The notes beneath the pieces are model-generated. The model did no database searches. It saw only the letters and a program-made list of their open reading frames with translations, and was not told the DNA's origin. This document shows positions 33,659 to 40,873 of a stretch of 64,000 bases of DNA, piece after piece; positions within the stretch are counted from its first letter, which is position 1; each line of letters starts with the position of its first letter. The DNA comes from CAZYBO01 sp964645205. Lineage in GTDB: Bacteria > Pseudomonadota > Alphaproteobacteria > Rickettsiales > SXRF01. A program made the position numbers and the translations under genes. The stretch is from contig CAZYBO010000002.1 of assembly GCA_964645205.1 (NCBI GenBank), forward strand, positions 310,001 through 374,000, read 5' to 3'.

Positions 33659-34693
33659 TTACGCCGCCTGCCCTACGAGATACGCCATGCAGAATGGGGG
33701 CGGATTTTCGGGAAGCTTATGCAGTCCTGCGTTTTTCAGCACCTCCGCCCACATCTGCGGCCAAGCTTCCGGGGCAATGTCCCACCATGAAACCGCGTTC
33801 GCAGAGACAGTCTTTTTGAGCAGCTTCCGCTCCGCTAGGGGCTGCATCTTTAGAGCGTTGTTGATACCCCGCATACGGCAGGCATCCTGAAACGAGCGCC
33901 AATGCCCTTGCGAAACCGGAGGGTTTTTGCAGGCGAGCGAATATAGCTCCACGCGCTCAAGCGGATTCTTGAAGTGGATGAGTTCCTTGGCAGTCAATCT
34001 GGTGCGCCAGCGGGCTTCAATGCGTGTCATCGGCTCTGCTGCGCTGCAGCCGTGCAGCTCGTTAGCCTTGTCATAGGCAACAATCTGATTGCCGCCCGCT
34101 TTCCCCAAATACAGGGTTTCCAACTCGCCCCCCTTACCGAAGACGTTTTGCGACACCTTCGACCACTTAGCTTTAATCAGCACATCCTCCATGCTGCATC
34201 CGATGTCGCGGCAAACATCAATGCGCGTGAAGACGGCGTGCGCTAAAAATTCCCACACGGTCAGACCCATCATGCAAAGCATTTGGTGATTGAGATGGTC
34301 TTCGCCCACTTCGGTGAGGTGTGACGGATTGCATTCAAAACGAATGTGGCGGTTTGGATTATCTTTACCAGTGAATTGCAGGAGCAGGTGCGGCGCTTTA
34401 GTGAAAGCTTGCTCTGCCACCCCGTAATACAGCTTCAGTGCAAGCGGGTATCGTTTGCTTGCACCCGCCATCGCCACGCCCGGCTCATAGGTTTGGATGA
34501 GGTTCAGCGCCTCATGCTTCACCAGTCCGAACAGCTCCGCTTCCTTCACACGTACCGTGCCACTGAGCTTGTCGATATGGGGGAAGCTGAGTGAAGGAAT
34601 AATTTGATTCATATTTTTACTGCTATACTTCTTATTCATCTTCTTCATTTCTTTATCCTTTCTTTGTTCTTTAACTTCTTTATCTTCATTCAT
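33659..34693 (-). CDS. Rolling-circle-type replication initiator (Rep_trans-like)
   Basis: The 344-residue protein contains in order HIRFECNPSHL, FTRIDVCRDIGC, ETLYLGKAGGNQIVAYDKANEL and TRIEARWRTRL. These are the R-x-D, T-x-Y-x-G, YDK and R-x-E blocks of Rep_trans/RstA-type initiators of plasmids and filamentous phages. The Asp/Glu and Tyr residues of these motifs would perform the nicking. The Lys-rich first 27 residues may be an extension; MNQIIPSLSF is an alternative start. It argues that the excised circle replicates autonomously. Confidence 0.85.
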   Translation of the reverse strand: MNEDKEVKEQRKDKEMKKMNKKYSSKNMNQIIPSLSFPHIDKLSGTVRVKEAELFGLVKHEALNLIQTYEPGVAMAGASKRYPLALKLYYGVAEQAFTKAPHLLLQFTGKDNPNRHIRFECNPSHLTEVGEDHLNHQMLCMMGLTVWEFLAHAVFTRIDVCRDIGCSMEDVLIKAKWSKVSQNVFGKGGELETLYLGKAGGNQIVAYDKANELHGCSAAEPMTRIEARWRTRLTAKELIHFKNPLERVELYSLACKNPPVSQGHWRSFQDACRMRGINNALKMQPLAERKLLKKTVSANAVSWWDIAPEAWPQMWAEVLKNAGLHKLPENPPPFCMAYLVGQAA

Positions 34694-34732
34694 CCTACCC
34701 CCTGATTAGAACCGGTGGGGAATCACGCCGGG

Positions 34733-35044
34733 TTACTCGCTGTCGGAAGTGGTGGTTTTTTCGAGCTGGGCATCCACCCACGCATCCAGTCCAGTAATCG
34801 GATACCGGATGTGCTTGCTGCCGGTCTTAATGAACGGCGGCCCGCCCCCATTCTTGCGTAAGCGTTCTAGGGTCTTCAATGACAGGGTAAATTGCTGGGA
34901 TACTTCCTTGGGGGACAGAAATGGACCGCCCCTCTTTGCCTTGAAGCCGTACTTGCTCTGGCTGGCGATTTTGTTTTGCTCCGCCGTTTTGCCAGACAAT
35001 AAATCAGCGGCCACGCCTGCGATGAGGCTTGGTAAGTCCTTCAT
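34733..35044 (-). CDS. AlpA/HTH_17-like DNA-binding protein (excisionase type)
   Basis: The 103-residue protein has the MerR-like wing pattern FLSPKEVSQQFTLSLKTLERLRKNGGGPPFIKTGSKHIRYPITGLDAWV, the standard AlpA/HTH_17 signature. The preceding 45 residues are basic. Such proteins act as excisionases or as activators of integrase on islands. It precedes rep on the same strand by 40 bp. Confidence 0.88.
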   Translation of the reverse strand: MKDLPSLIAGVAADLLSGKTAEQNKIASQSKYGFKAKRGGPFLSPKEVSQQFTLSLKTLERLRKNGGGPPFIKTGSKHIRYPITGLDAWVDAQLEKTTTSDSE

Positions 35045-35085
35045 AGTTCTCTCCTAAATGTCGATGGTTTGCACCCGGTTGCTTG

Positions 35086-35379
35086 TTACGGATGCGAAAC
35101 GGTTTCCCGCTGGCGCATTGTCCATTCGCGGAACTTCACGGCGTCAATCAGCACGCGGCGTCCTAGTCGGATAATCGCGCCCGCTTCCACGAGGCCGTTG
35201 CCTTCGATTTTATCGCCACCTGCGCTGTATCGCGGTCGGCTGTTGAAAATGAGATGCCGCAGGCTGCTTTCCGTCAGATAGCCGAACTCCGGCAACTGCA
35301 CCAATTCCTTCGGCGTGAACAGCAGACGCTGCGGCAATACCGAGCATTCCGATAACATTTGATTCGTCAGGGCGTTCAT
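35086..35379 (-). CDS. Second small HTH_17-like DNA-binding protein
   Basis: The 97-residue protein contains FTPKELVQLPEFGYLTESSLRHLIFNSR followed by AIIRLGRRVLIDAVKFREW, the HTH plus wing of AlpA-like proteins but with a long turn. It precedes the first HTH gene. Together they could set the balance between integration, excision and replication. Confidence 0.8.
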   Translation of the reverse strand: MNALTNQMLSECSVLPQRLLFTPKELVQLPEFGYLTESSLRHLIFNSRPRYSAGGDKIEGNGLVEAGAIIRLGRRVLIDAVKFREWTMRQRETVSHP

Positions 35380-35479
35380 TTGGGTTTCTCCATCGTGTGT
35401 GTTTCATAACGACCACGATGGATAACTTACGGCTGAACGCGAGACAGCGCATCCACCTTAGGTTTGAGGGTATTCTTAC

Positions 35480-36271
35480 CTAAGAGCCTTTGAACAGCAG
35501 CATATTGAGATACCCGCCACGCACCATGCGCCGCGCAGCGGTGACGAATTTATCACCGTCCCGGTTCAGCTCATCCAGCGTTGCGGTTTTGTTTTTATCA
35601 CCTCCCAACGTTCGGGCGATGTCGGCATAGGATGGGCAGGGATTCGTTCTCAAGGCGTCCAATACGCGCAGGTGCCGGAGCCATAAGCCCTTCTTCCCCG
35701 CATGGCCGGACGTTTTAATTTTGCCCGCCTTCTTTAACTGCGCCTTCCATGACCGCAGCATCGCCCCGGCAGCCTCTATCTGGTCGCCCAACGGACGCGC
35801 CAAATGGAAAGCGATGATGGCGTGCGTATCGCCCACGCGCTCAATCAGCCGCTCCTCTGTCTCGTCATCTTCGACCAGCGCATAGAAATCATCCGGCAGG
35901 AAGATAAAACGCGGGAAATCGCTCCACGGCTTGATAAAGCGCATGGATGGGGAGAAAGGTTGCTCAGGGTTATAAAGCTTCTGTAGCCCCCATTTTTGCG
36001 CCCTGTGCAGGTCTTCCCGCATGGTGGTGGGTTCGATGTCTGTTTTCAGCAGCACCCGCGCTATCCATTGGTCAGCCGTTTCAGTAGCCTCTAGCGGAGG
36101 GTGATAATGTTTCATCTCCATGAGCGTGTCACGACTCTGCCAGTCTGCCCGGTAATCAGGATTACGGCGTAGGACTTCCCAAGCCCACACCTCCGGTGCA
36201 ACATCGGCCATGAATGCGTACTCCTCCGGCTTCCTCCAGTCCGGCAGTTCCTTCCATTCAGATTTCGACAT
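35480..36271 (-). CDS. DUF6499/DUF2285-type island regulator
   Basis: The 263-residue protein starts at ATG 36271 (MSKSEWKELPDWRKPEEYAFM) with AAGGTG upstream. The WRKPEEYAFMADVAPEVWAWEVLRRNPDY block is typical of DUF6499 proteins on alphaproteobacterial integrative elements, and the C-terminal RHLRVLDALRTNPCPSYADIARTLGG ... GDKFVTAARRMVRGGYLNML matches DUF2285. They are regarded as transcriptional regulators of island transfer or excision. It overlaps the integrase stop by 14 bp, so the two are co-translated. Confidence 0.85.
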   Translation of the reverse strand: MSKSEWKELPDWRKPEEYAFMADVAPEVWAWEVLRRNPDYRADWQSRDTLMEMKHYHPPLEATETADQWIARVLLKTDIEPTTMREDLHRAQKWGLQKLYNPEQPFSPSMRFIKPWSDFPRFIFLPDDFYALVEDDETEERLIERVGDTHAIIAFHLARPLGDQIEAAGAMLRSWKAQLKKAGKIKTSGHAGKKGLWLRHLRVLDALRTNPCPSYADIARTLGGDKNKTATLDELNRDGDKFVTAARRMVRGGYLNMLLFKGS

Positions 36272-37349
36272 GGCCAAGCACCTTTTCTGTCATCTTCCCG
36301 ACGACGCTTGAGGTATGCGATTCGCTGAGGTGCGCGTAACGGCGGGCCATCTGGAGCGTCTTGTGTCCCAAGGCTTCCGCTATCTCGACCGCGCTGGCTC
36401 CATTCATGGCGAGGTAGCTGCCGCAGGTATGGCGGAGGTCATGGAACCGGAAATCCGCGATCCCGGCGGTTCTCAGCGCATTCTGCCATGACGATTCAAA
36501 ATTAACCGGCTGCGTCGGGTCATTAGGCGATGCAAATAGGTACACCTGCTCCGGCTGCTTTTCCTCGCGCATCTTCTGCACGATTCGGGCGGCAGGGCCT
36601 GTCAGATGAATGGCGCGAACCTCGCCGTTCTTGGTTTTCGGCAGCGTCACCCGCGTGGCGTCAGTGTTCACATCCGTCCACTTAATGCACTGGAGTTCTC
36701 TGCGCCGTGCACCTGTTGCGATGCCGAGAACGACAAGTGCAAAGAGGTGGGGGCTGCTGCTCTGGCGGCAAGCATTCAGCAAACTCTTGATTTCCTCTTC
36801 GCTCAGGAAGCGGGTGCGTCCGGGCGGCTCCTTCAGCTTTTCCACGTCATCCACTGGATTCGAGGAAATCCACTTCAGCGGCCTGATACCGAAGCGCATG
36901 GCCGTATGCAGTGCCGCCGTGTAGCGGTTCACAGTAGCGGGCTTGAGGGTAAGAAGCTTACCATCGGCATCCTTGCTGCGCGTGGTGCGGCTCATTAGCT
37001 TTTGCTGGGCATTGACGATAGCCTGCCCCTTGAAATGAAACAGCACGTTATGGCCGATTTCGTCCTTCCACCATGCCAGCAGTGGCTTAACCTCGTCATG
37101 ACGGCGAGGATTTCGGACTTTTAGATTCGCAAGATAAGCGTCAATGAGGTCAGTAACGGTGTGCTTCCGGGCCTTGTTGCTAGGAAAATACTTGTCTTCC
37201 CGCATCTCGGCTTCCGTCCGTTGCGCCCATTTGTCCGCATCGGTTTTACGCTCGAAAGTCGCGCTCACTTCAGGATAGCCCTTGACCCGCACCTTTGCTT
37301 GCCAAGAAACAGCACCAGTTTTTGAAGGACGTTTAATAACACTAGGCAT
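36258..37349 (-). CDS. P4-like tyrosine integrase of the tRNA-Ser element
   Basis: The 363-residue reading starts MPSVIKRPSKTGAVSWQAKV with GGAG nine bases upstream; a GTG five codons earlier is possible. It has an N-terminal arm-binding domain and core-binding helices. Catalytic residues are Arg in IATGARRRELQCI, His-x-x-Arg-His in FHDLRHTCGSYL, His in EALGHKTLQ and the nucleophile in ARRYAHLS. The gene lies 252 bp from the right att core with its start facing it, as usual for tRNA-targeting integrases. Confidence 0.95.
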   Translation of the reverse strand: MPSVIKRPSKTGAVSWQAKVRVKGYPEVSATFERKTDADKWAQRTEAEMREDKYFPSNKARKHTVTDLIDAYLANLKVRNPRRHDEVKPLLAWWKDEIGHNVLFHFKGQAIVNAQQKLMSRTTRSKDADGKLLTLKPATVNRYTAALHTAMRFGIRPLKWISSNPVDDVEKLKEPPGRTRFLSEEEIKSLLNACRQSSSPHLFALVVLGIATGARRRELQCIKWTDVNTDATRVTLPKTKNGEVRAIHLTGPAARIVQKMREEKQPEQVYLFASPNDPTQPVNFESSWQNALRTAGIADFRFHDLRHTCGSYLAMNGASAVEIAEALGHKTLQMARRYAHLSESHTSSVVGKMTEKVLGHVEI

Positions 37350-37452
37350 ACGCATACGCTCCACAGTTTTGTCGAGTTAAAACAACGCACAAAATGTACT
37401 GGGACGTCTCGGATTTAACCGAGGGTAAGCCATAAGGCTCCGTATGCTGTAC

Positions 37453-37470
37453 TGTCCCAAATTTGTCCCA
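37453..37470. repeat. Right putative integrase arm site
   Basis: TGTCCCAAATTTGTCCCA, direct repeat of 24091-24108, between the integrase start and the intact element-borne tRNA. Confidence 0.7.
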
Positions 37471-37495
37471 AGCGGAACAAATCTCTTCTTTAGTA

Positions 37496-37585
37496 TGGCG
37501 GAGGGGGAGGGATTCGAACCCTCGATAACCTTGCGGCTATACTAGTTTTCGAGACTAGCCTGTTCAACCACTCCAGCACCCCTCC
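37496..37585 (-). tRNA. Intact tRNA-Ser(CGA) carried by the element
   Basis: Acceptor arms GGAGGGG and CCCCTCC pair perfectly. The anticodon loop is CTCGAAA (anticodon CGA, reads UCG). A long class II variable arm, a T-loop GGTTCGAATCC and an encoded CCA complete it. It lies inside the element, 16 bp from the right att core, and differs widely from the interrupted host tRNA-Ser(CGA), so it is not a duplication of it. It is probably transcribed from the resident tRNA promoter to the right. Confidence 0.93.
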
Positions 37586-37600
37586 ATACTATTTCTTCAT

Positions 37601-37612
37601 CGGTTTTCGAGA
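37601..37612. repeat. Right attachment core (12-bp repeat)
   Basis: CGGTTTTCGAGA, identical to the left core. It is also the 3' end of the tRNA 5' half that remains on the chromosome side. Confidence 0.85.
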
Positions 37613-37643
37613 CCGCCGCATTCGACCACTCTGCCACCTCTCC
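37601..37643 (-). pseudogene. 5' half of the split tRNA-Ser(CGA)
   Basis: Reading leftward it gives GGAGAGGTGGCAGAGTGG, the D-arm, the anticodon stem 5' strand and the anticodon loop, then stops at the att core. With 23904-23962 it reconstitutes a canonical tRNA-Ser upon excision. Confidence 0.88.
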
Positions 37644-37646
37644 GCA
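37608..37646. repeat. 39-bp direct repeat, inner copy (tRNA-Ser 5' half)
   Basis: Identical over 39 bp to 37762-37800. The copies are 115 bp apart and both cover the 5' part of a tRNA-Ser from the acceptor stem to the anticodon loop. Confidence 0.9.
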
Positions 37647-37761
37647 CGGGAAGTCGTATAAACCAGATGCCGCCTTGCGGCAAACGGTTTTGATTCGCTG
37701 CGTTTTAACGCCGCTCACCCTTCGGGCGGCTTCGCCGTCCACCGCCCTAACGGGGCGGTGA

Positions 37762-37800
37762 CGAGACCGCCGCATTCGACCACTCTGCCACCTCTCCGCA
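37762..37800 (-). pseudogene. Second truncated tRNA-Ser 5' fragment (outer repeat copy)
   Basis: Same tRNA-Ser 5' part as the inner copy, but after the anticodon CGA the sequence departs into a GC-rich hairpin (ACCGCCC/GGGCGGT). It is a dead fragment, a likely trace of an earlier insertion or slippage event at this hot spot. The 115 bp between copies holds no gene. Confidence 0.8.
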
Positions 37801-37837
37801 TCTTGTCACCCGGTCAGTTTGGGCGATGACGGCAGTG

Positions 37838-37865
37838 CTTATAGCAGACCTGATACCATTGTCCA
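37838..37865 (-). promoter_or_regulatory. Likely promoter of the resident tRNA-Ser locus
   Basis: On the minus strand TGGACA, 16 bp, TATAAG, followed about 40 bp later by the first tRNA fragment. A transcript from here would pass both fragments and the att core and then the intact element-borne tRNA-Ser. Confidence 0.55.
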
Positions 37866-37995
37866 GCCGCAGCGCCGGAAGAAAAATCGCGCGGCTTCGC
37901 TGAGGATTTTCAAATGGTTGAGAATCGCATGCGGATTAGGGAAACTGAGGGCTTGCGTAGGCGTAAGCCCCCACGTTTTAAGGCGCATAAAGCAG

Positions 37996-38024
37996 TTGAC
38001 AGCATAGGGTCGCACGCCTATAGT
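37996..38024 (+). promoter_or_regulatory. Sigma70 promoter of rplU-rpmA
   Basis: Consensus TTGACA and TATAGT with the optimal 17-bp spacer, 56 bp before the rplU start. The interval 37866-37995 holds only a hairpin (GGGCTT/AAGCCC near 37947-37968) and no gene. Confidence 0.85.
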
Positions 38025-38079
38025 GCCATTCCTTTTGGAACGCACATATTAAATTAATTACTATAATTCAGGCGGTTAT

Positions 38080-38379
38080 ATGTTTGCAGTAATTCGTACC
38101 GGCGGTAAGCAGTACAAGGTAGCCAGCGGCGATGTGATCGCGGTGGAAAAACTTGCCGGTGAACCGGGCAGCAAAGTTGAAATCAGCGACGTGCTGATGG
38201 TGGACAAGAAAATCGGTTCCCCGTTGGTGGCTGGCGCTAAAGTTCTGGCAGAAATCGTGAAGCAGTTCCGCGACGAGAAGGTGATCATCTTCAAGAAGCG
38301 CCGCCGCCACAATTACCGCCGCAAAAAAGGTCATCGCCAGTATTTGACCGAAATCAAGATCACAGACATTAAGGCGTAA
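38080..38379 (+). CDS. rplU: 50S ribosomal protein bL21
   Basis: The 99-residue protein starts MFAVIRTGGKQYKVASGD and has the bL21 C-terminal FKKRRRHNYRRKKGHRQ, which binds 23S rRNA. It is the usual first gene before rpmA and obgE. Length and sequence match the family throughout. Confidence 0.98.
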   Translation: MFAVIRTGGKQYKVASGDVIAVEKLAGEPGSKVEISDVLMVDKKIGSPLVAGAKVLAEIVKQFRDEKVIIFKKRRRHNYRRKKGHRQYLTEIKITDIKA

Positions 38380-38390
38380 GGAGTCACGTC

Positions 38391-38639
38391 ATGGCACATA
38401 AAAAAGCAGGTGGTAGTTCACGCAACGGTCGCGATTCCGCAGGACGCAGGCTCGGCCTGAAGAAGTCCGGCGGCCAGGCGGTTATCCCGGGCAACATCAT
38501 CGTTCGCCAGCGCGGTACCGAATTTCACCCCGGCACGGGCGTGGATATCGGCCTCGACCACACCATCTTCGCAGTGATTCCCGGTAAGGTGGAATTCCGC
38601 GAGAAGGCGGGCAAAAGGTTCGTAAGCGTAGTCGCCTAA
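38391..38639 (+). CDS. rpmA: 50S ribosomal protein bL27
   Basis: The 82-residue protein begins MAHKKAGGSSRNGRDSAGRRLG, the bL27 N-terminus that reaches into the peptidyl-transferase centre, and contains GTEFHPGTGVDIGLDHTIFA. It follows rplU by 11 bp and is closed by a strong terminator. Confidence 0.98.
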   Translation: MAHKKAGGSSRNGRDSAGRRLGLKKSGGQAVIPGNIIVRQRGTEFHPGTGVDIGLDHTIFAVIPGKVEFREKAGKRFVSVVA

Positions 38640-38662
38640 ACCGGCTCATTCCTAAAAATGAT

Positions 38663-38690
38663 AAAGGGGGCAGGTGACTGTCCCCTTTTT
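38663..38690 (+). terminator. Terminator after rpmA
   Basis: AAAGGGGGCA pairs with TGTCCCCTTT (one G-T wobble) around a 6-nt loop and runs into TTTTTTATT. It lies 24 bp after rpmA and just before the obgE start, so obgE needs read-through or its own promoter. Confidence 0.85.
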
Positions 38691-38710
38691 TATTGGCAAC
38701 GATTAGTGAC

Positions 38711-39736
38711 ATGAAATTTCTAGACGAAGCAAAAATCTTCATACGTTCCGGCGACGGCGGCAATGGCTGCGCGAGTTTCCGGCGTGAAAAATTCATCCCC
38801 GACGGCGGGCCAGACGGCGGCAACGGCGGGCGCGGCGGCAGCGTGATCGCGGAGTGCGTGGGCGGGCTGAATACGCTGATCGACTATCGCTACCAGCAGC
38901 ATTTCAAGGCGAAAAAAGGTCAGCACGGTATGGGCAGCAATTGCTACGGTCAGGGCGCGGACGACCTCATCATCAAACTGCCCGTAGGCACGCAGATTTT
39001 CGAGGAAGACCGCGAAACGCTGGTGGCCGATCTTACCGAAGTGGGGCAGCGCGTGGTGTTGGCCGAAGGCGGCGCGGGCGGGCTGGGCAATAGCTGTTTC
39101 AAATCGTCTACCAACCGCGCGCCGAGGGAATTCACCTATGGCGGCGAAGGCACGGAGCAATGGTTGTGGTTGCGCCTGAAACTGATGTCGGATGCCGGGC
39201 TGCTGGGCTTGCCCAACGCAGGCAAATCGACATTTCTGGCCGCCACCTCGCGCGCGAAACCGAAAATCGCCGATTATCCCTTCACCACGCTCACGCCGCA
39301 GCTTGGCGTGGTCTATGTCGATGAAAAAGAATTCGTGCTCGCCGACATTCCCGGCCTCATCGAAGGCGCGCATGAAGGCGTGGGGTTGGGCTTGAAATTC
39401 TTAGGCCATGTGGAACGTGCAGGTATTTTGCTGCACCTCGTAGACGGCACGCAGGAAGACGTGGCGGGCGCCTATAAAACCATCCGCAACGAGTTGAAGG
39501 CCTACAGCGCCGAGCTTTACGCGAAGGAAGAAATCGTCGCGCTCAACAAATGCGACGCGCTTGATGCAACCGAGATCAAACTGAAATGCGCCGCGCTCAA
39601 AAAAGCGAGCAAGCGGAAAGTATACCCCATCTCCGCCGTCTCTGGCGATGGCGTGAAAGATGTGCTAAGGGCTATGTTGGCGGTAATCGAAGCAAAGCGT
39701 GAAGAAGGAAAAACTGCGGATGTCGCGGATCAATGA
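38711..39736 (+). CDS. obgE: Obg family GTPase
   Basis: The 341-residue protein starts at MKFLDEAKIFIRSGDGGNG. The Obg glycine-rich fold includes FIPDGGPDGGNGGRGG. The G domain has G1 GLPNAGKST, G3 DIPGLIEGAHEG, G4 NKCD and G5 ISAVSG. The protein is an essential ribosome-assembly GTPase in bacteria. The start lacks a clear SD and lies directly after the rpmA terminator. The C-terminus overlaps proB by 17 bp. Confidence 0.97.
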   Translation: MKFLDEAKIFIRSGDGGNGCASFRREKFIPDGGPDGGNGGRGGSVIAECVGGLNTLIDYRYQQHFKAKKGQHGMGSNCYGQGADDLIIKLPVGTQIFEEDRETLVADLTEVGQRVVLAEGGAGGLGNSCFKSSTNRAPREFTYGGEGTEQWLWLRLKLMSDAGLLGLPNAGKSTFLAATSRAKPKIADYPFTTLTPQLGVVYVDEKEFVLADIPGLIEGAHEGVGLGLKFLGHVERAGILLHLVDGTQEDVAGAYKTIRNELKAYSAELYAKEEIVALNKCDALDATEIKLKCAALKKASKRKVYPISAVSGDGVKDVLRAMLAVIEAKREEGKTADVADQ

Positions 39737-40832
39737 CGCAAAACGCATTGTCATTAAAGTCGGTTCGTCGCTGATCATCGGCGCTGATAATTATGTGCGC
39801 AACGCATGGCTCGTTGCGCTTGCCGCCGACATCGCCGCACTCAAACAATCCGGCAAGCAAGTGATCGTAGTCACCTCCGGCGCTGTCGCGCTCGGGCGGC
39901 ATCCGCTGGGCTACGGCGTGCGTGCGCTGGAACTGGAAGAAAAACAGGCCGCCGCCGCGTGCGGGCAGATCATGCTGATCTCCGCCTGGGAGCAGGCATT
40001 GCGCGAACAGAAACTATGCCCCGCGCAAATCCTCCTCACTGCCGACGACAGCATCGACCGCCGCCGCTACCTCAACGCGCGCAACACGCTCGATGCGCTG
40101 CTGGAAAACGCAGGTATCGTGCCCGTCATCAATGAAAACGACACGGTGGCCACCGCCGAAATCCGCTTTGGCGACAACGACCGGCTGGCCGCGCGCGTGG
40201 CGCAGATGGCGGCGGCCGACCTGCTCATCCTGTTTTCGGATATTGACGGGTTATACAGCGCCAATCCCGCCACGAACGCCAACGCGGAATTCATCGGTGA
40301 AGTGAAAGAAATCACGGCAAACATCGAACGCATGGCGGGCGGTTCCGGCTCGGCAGTCGGCTCCGGCGGTATGGTCACCAAACTCGCGGCGGCGAAAATC
40401 GCGATGGCGGCGGGCTGCCACATGCTGATCGCGCGCGGCACGGAAAACCATCCGCTCGCCACGTTGCAGCAGGGCGGCAAGCACACGCATTTCGTGGCGC
40501 AGGGCAATCCGCTGAGTGCGCGCAAACACTGGATCGCAGGATCGGTGCATGCGGCCGGAAGCGTTACGGTGGACGCAGGCGCGGCGAGGGCGCTCGGTTC
40601 CGGTAAAAGCCTGCTGCCTGCGGGCGTGATTTCCATCAGTGGCGAATTCGAGCGCGGCGATGCCGTGCTGATTCAGGACAATGCGGGTAAAATTCTCGGC
40701 AAAGGCCTGATTTCCTATGCGTCGGGCGACGCGCGGCGCATTATGGGCAAGCACAGTCAGGAAATCGAGGGAATTCTGGGCTTTAAGCGCAAGGATGTGC
40801 TTATACATAGGGATGACATGGCGGTAGAATAG
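39720..40832 (+). CDS. proB: Glutamate 5-kinase
   Basis: The start ATG 39720 (MSRINDAKRIVIKVGSS) has AAGGA upstream. The amino-acid kinase fold is shown by IVIKVGSSLI, VVTSGAVALG and VINENDTVAT. A C-terminal PUA domain (about residues 270-360, ISISGEFERGDAVLI) is present as in long ProB enzymes. It phosphorylates glutamate as the first step of proline synthesis; proA follows. Confidence 0.97.
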   Translation: MSRINDAKRIVIKVGSSLIIGADNYVRNAWLVALAADIAALKQSGKQVIVVTSGAVALGRHPLGYGVRALELEEKQAAAACGQIMLISAWEQALREQKLCPAQILLTADDSIDRRRYLNARNTLDALLENAGIVPVINENDTVATAEIRFGDNDRLAARVAQMAAADLLILFSDIDGLYSANPATNANAEFIGEVKEITANIERMAGGSGSAVGSGGMVTKLAAAKIAMAAGCHMLIARGTENHPLATLQQGGKHTHFVAQGNPLSARKHWIAGSVHAAGSVTVDAGAARALGSGKSLLPAGVISISGEFERGDAVLIQDNAGKILGKGLISYASGDARRIMGKHSQEIEGILGFKRKDVLIHRDDMAVE

Positions 40833-40873
40833 GCGTAAAATAGCGTATTCTTCCGCAACGAAGGGAGCGTATC

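Larger units (their letters stand above)
23951..37612. mobile_element. 13.7-kb integrative element inserted in tRNA-Ser(CGA)
   Basis: Its ends are 12-bp direct repeats (CGGTTTTCGAGA) that each contain the anticodon region of the interrupted tRNA. An 18-bp repeat, TGTCCCAAATTTGTCCCA, lies about 130 bp inside each end. A P4-like integrase gene sits at the right end. Contents from right: integrase, DUF2285-like regulator, two AlpA-like HTH proteins, Rep, a second tyrosine recombinase operon, a SieB-like protein, the Hen1-Pnkp pair and a nuclease-like protein. No capsid, tail, relaxase or type IV secretion gene is present, so it is an integrative (perhaps mobilisable or satellite) island rather than a phage or a full ICE. 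Confidence 0.88.

Noticed and set aside
23951..37612. Interpretation of the tRNA-Ser island as a prophage
   Set aside because: No terminase, portal, capsid or tail genes lie between the att repeats; the phage genes are all left of 21.2 kb.
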